Shown here: in pieces, positions 63,394-64,000 of the stretch
Numbering within the stretch: position 1 is the stretch's first letter
Layout of the letters: each line of letters starts with the position of its first letter
Source of the DNA: Streptomyces sp. MspMP-M5
Lineage (GTDB): Bacteria > Actinomycetota > Actinomycetes > Streptomycetales > Streptomycetaceae
DNA length: 64,000 bases
Direction of reading: 5' to 3'
Assembly (NCBI RefSeq): GCF_000373585.1
Contig: NZ_KB891854.1
Span: 1 to 64,000, forward strand
Notes under the pieces: generated by a model
The model's database searches: none
Told to the model about the DNA's origin: nothing
Seen by the model: only the letters and a program-made list of their open reading frames with translations
Translations under genes and position numbers: made by a program

Positions 63394-63954
63394 TCAGTGC
63401 CGCGGGTCGATCTCCCGCAGCAGGCCCGTCGTCACGTCGAAGACAAAGCCGCGGACGTCGTCGGTGTGCGGCAGGAACGGCGAGGTGCGCACCCGCTGCA
63501 TGGACTGCCGGACGTCCTCGTCCAGGTCCTTGAACGCCTCGACCGCCCAGGTGGGCCGCTGGCCGACCTCGGCCGCCAGCTCGTGCCGGAAGTCCTCGGT
63601 CAGGCCGAGCAGACCGCATCCGGTGTGGTGGATGAGGACCACCGACCGGGTGCCGAGTGCGCGCTGGCTGATCGTCAGGGAGCGGATGATGTCGTCGGTC
63701 ACCACGCCGCCGGCGTTGCGGATGGTGTGGCAGTCGCCGAGCTGCAGGCCCAGCGCGGCGTGCAGGTCGATCCGGGCGTCCATGCAGGCCACGACGGCGA
63801 CCTTGCGGACCGGCCGGGCGTCCATGCCCGGGTCGGTGAAGGCGGCGGCGTAGCGACGGTTCGCCTCGACGAGCTGGTCGGTGACCGTGCCCTCGGAGGC
63901 GGCGGACGTGCTGTCGGCGGACGGGGGCAGCGGCTGCGACGCAGGTATGGACAT
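63394..63954 (-). CDS. Beta-carbonic anhydrase
   Basis: 186-residue zinc enzyme interconverting carbon dioxide and bicarbonate. Zinc ligands are the cysteine in VVACMDARID (with the Asp-Arg dyad) and the histidine and cysteine in VVLIHHTGCGLLG. HTIRNAGGVVTDD is the conserved dimer block. The length is short, as in the beta-class group with Rv1284-like proteins. ATG 63954 lies a few dozen bases from the window end; the sequence downstream of it (63955-64000) is too short to interpret. Confidence 0.93.
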   Translation of the reverse strand: MSIPASQPLPPSADSTSAASEGTVTDQLVEANRRYAAAFTDPGMDARPVRKVAVVACMDARIDLHAALGLQLGDCHTIRNAGGVVTDDIIRSLTISQRALGTRSVVLIHHTGCGLLGLTEDFRHELAAEVGQRPTWAVEAFKDLDEDVRQSMQRVRTSPFLPHTDDVRGFVFDVTTGLLREIDPRH

Positions 63955-64000
63955 GGATTCACGGTAATCGTTCAGGGCTTGAACGGCCCCTCCGGAAAGC

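Overview
The window is a high-GC (roughly 72%) actinobacterial chromosome segment. GTG/TTG starts are common, and the gene set (cta/qcr respiratory genes with a di-haem QcrC, class II DAHP synthase with divergent trpEG, ROK glucokinase, PASTA kinase, NlpC/P60 pair, DUF3040, MoxR-DUF58-transglutaminase) is that of a Streptomyces core chromosome. From memory, the order resembles the S. coelicolor block SCO2155 to about SCO2094 read backwards; that identification is inference and was not searched. I see no rRNA, tRNA, IS element, integrase, CRISPR array or prophage.

Layout. 1-7.3 kb: 3' end of ctaD, ctaF, an L,D-transpeptidase lipoprotein, a receiver-only response regulator, then ctaE-qcrCAB (aa3 oxidase subunits and the bcc complex), the last three translationally coupled. 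7.3-12 kb: trpD; a SAM-IV-type riboswitch upstream of a class V aminotransferase/cysteine-desulfurase-like gene; a ~0.68 kb composite palindrome between convergent genes; an Lrp/AsnC-type ligand-binding protein coupled to a rhomboid protease. 12-20.6 kb: zinc-ribbon protein, coiled-coil NYN protein, two NlpC/P60 hydrolases, a zincin-like lipoprotein, and divergent GT87 and GT4 glycosyltransferases (likely PIM/lipoglycan synthesis). 20.6-30 kb: acyl-CoA ligase, phosphoesterase, SRPBCC protein, ArsA-like ATPase, small conserved gene, glucokinase, EEP hydrolase, membrane protein, alpha/beta hydrolase, lysophosphatidate acyltransferase. 30-38 kb: two-component pair, pfkA, 2-hydroxyacid dehydrogenase, fused trpEG with a WWW leader peptide and attenuator, divergent DAHP synthase. 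38-50.7 kb: Bfd/bacterioferritin, molybdopterin oxidoreductase, endonuclease IV, PASTA kinase, MerR regulator, thiOSG under a TPP riboswitch, FAD reductase, Rv2175c-like protein, thiE, metF, membrane protein. 50.9-64 kb: CrtI-like oxidoreductase, DUF4126, TetR next to a decayed ABC/YhgE operon, a HEPN-type gene broken by two tandem duplications, methyltransferase, DUF3040, MoxR-DUF58-TgpA, beta-carbonic anhydrase.

How the genes fit together: respiration (cta/qcr), aromatic amino acid supply (DAHP synthase, trpEG, trpD), thiamine (thiOSG, thiE), methyl/sulfur metabolism (SAM-IV target, metF), glycolytic entry (glkA, pfkA), iron storage (bfd, bfr) and envelope biogenesis (Ldt, NlpC/P60, glycosyltransferases, PASTA kinase, acyltransferase).

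Most of the window is conserved housekeeping sequence and I do not see a convincing new multi-gene system. The least explained features are the palindromic region at 10.2-10.9 kb with two hairpins carrying mutually complementary loops, the mini-ORF in the SAM-IV expression platform, an operator-like palindrome on the -35 of a leaderless metF promoter, a 16-bp palindrome upstream of DUF4126, and two clear cases of gene decay at 54.1-56.2 kb.
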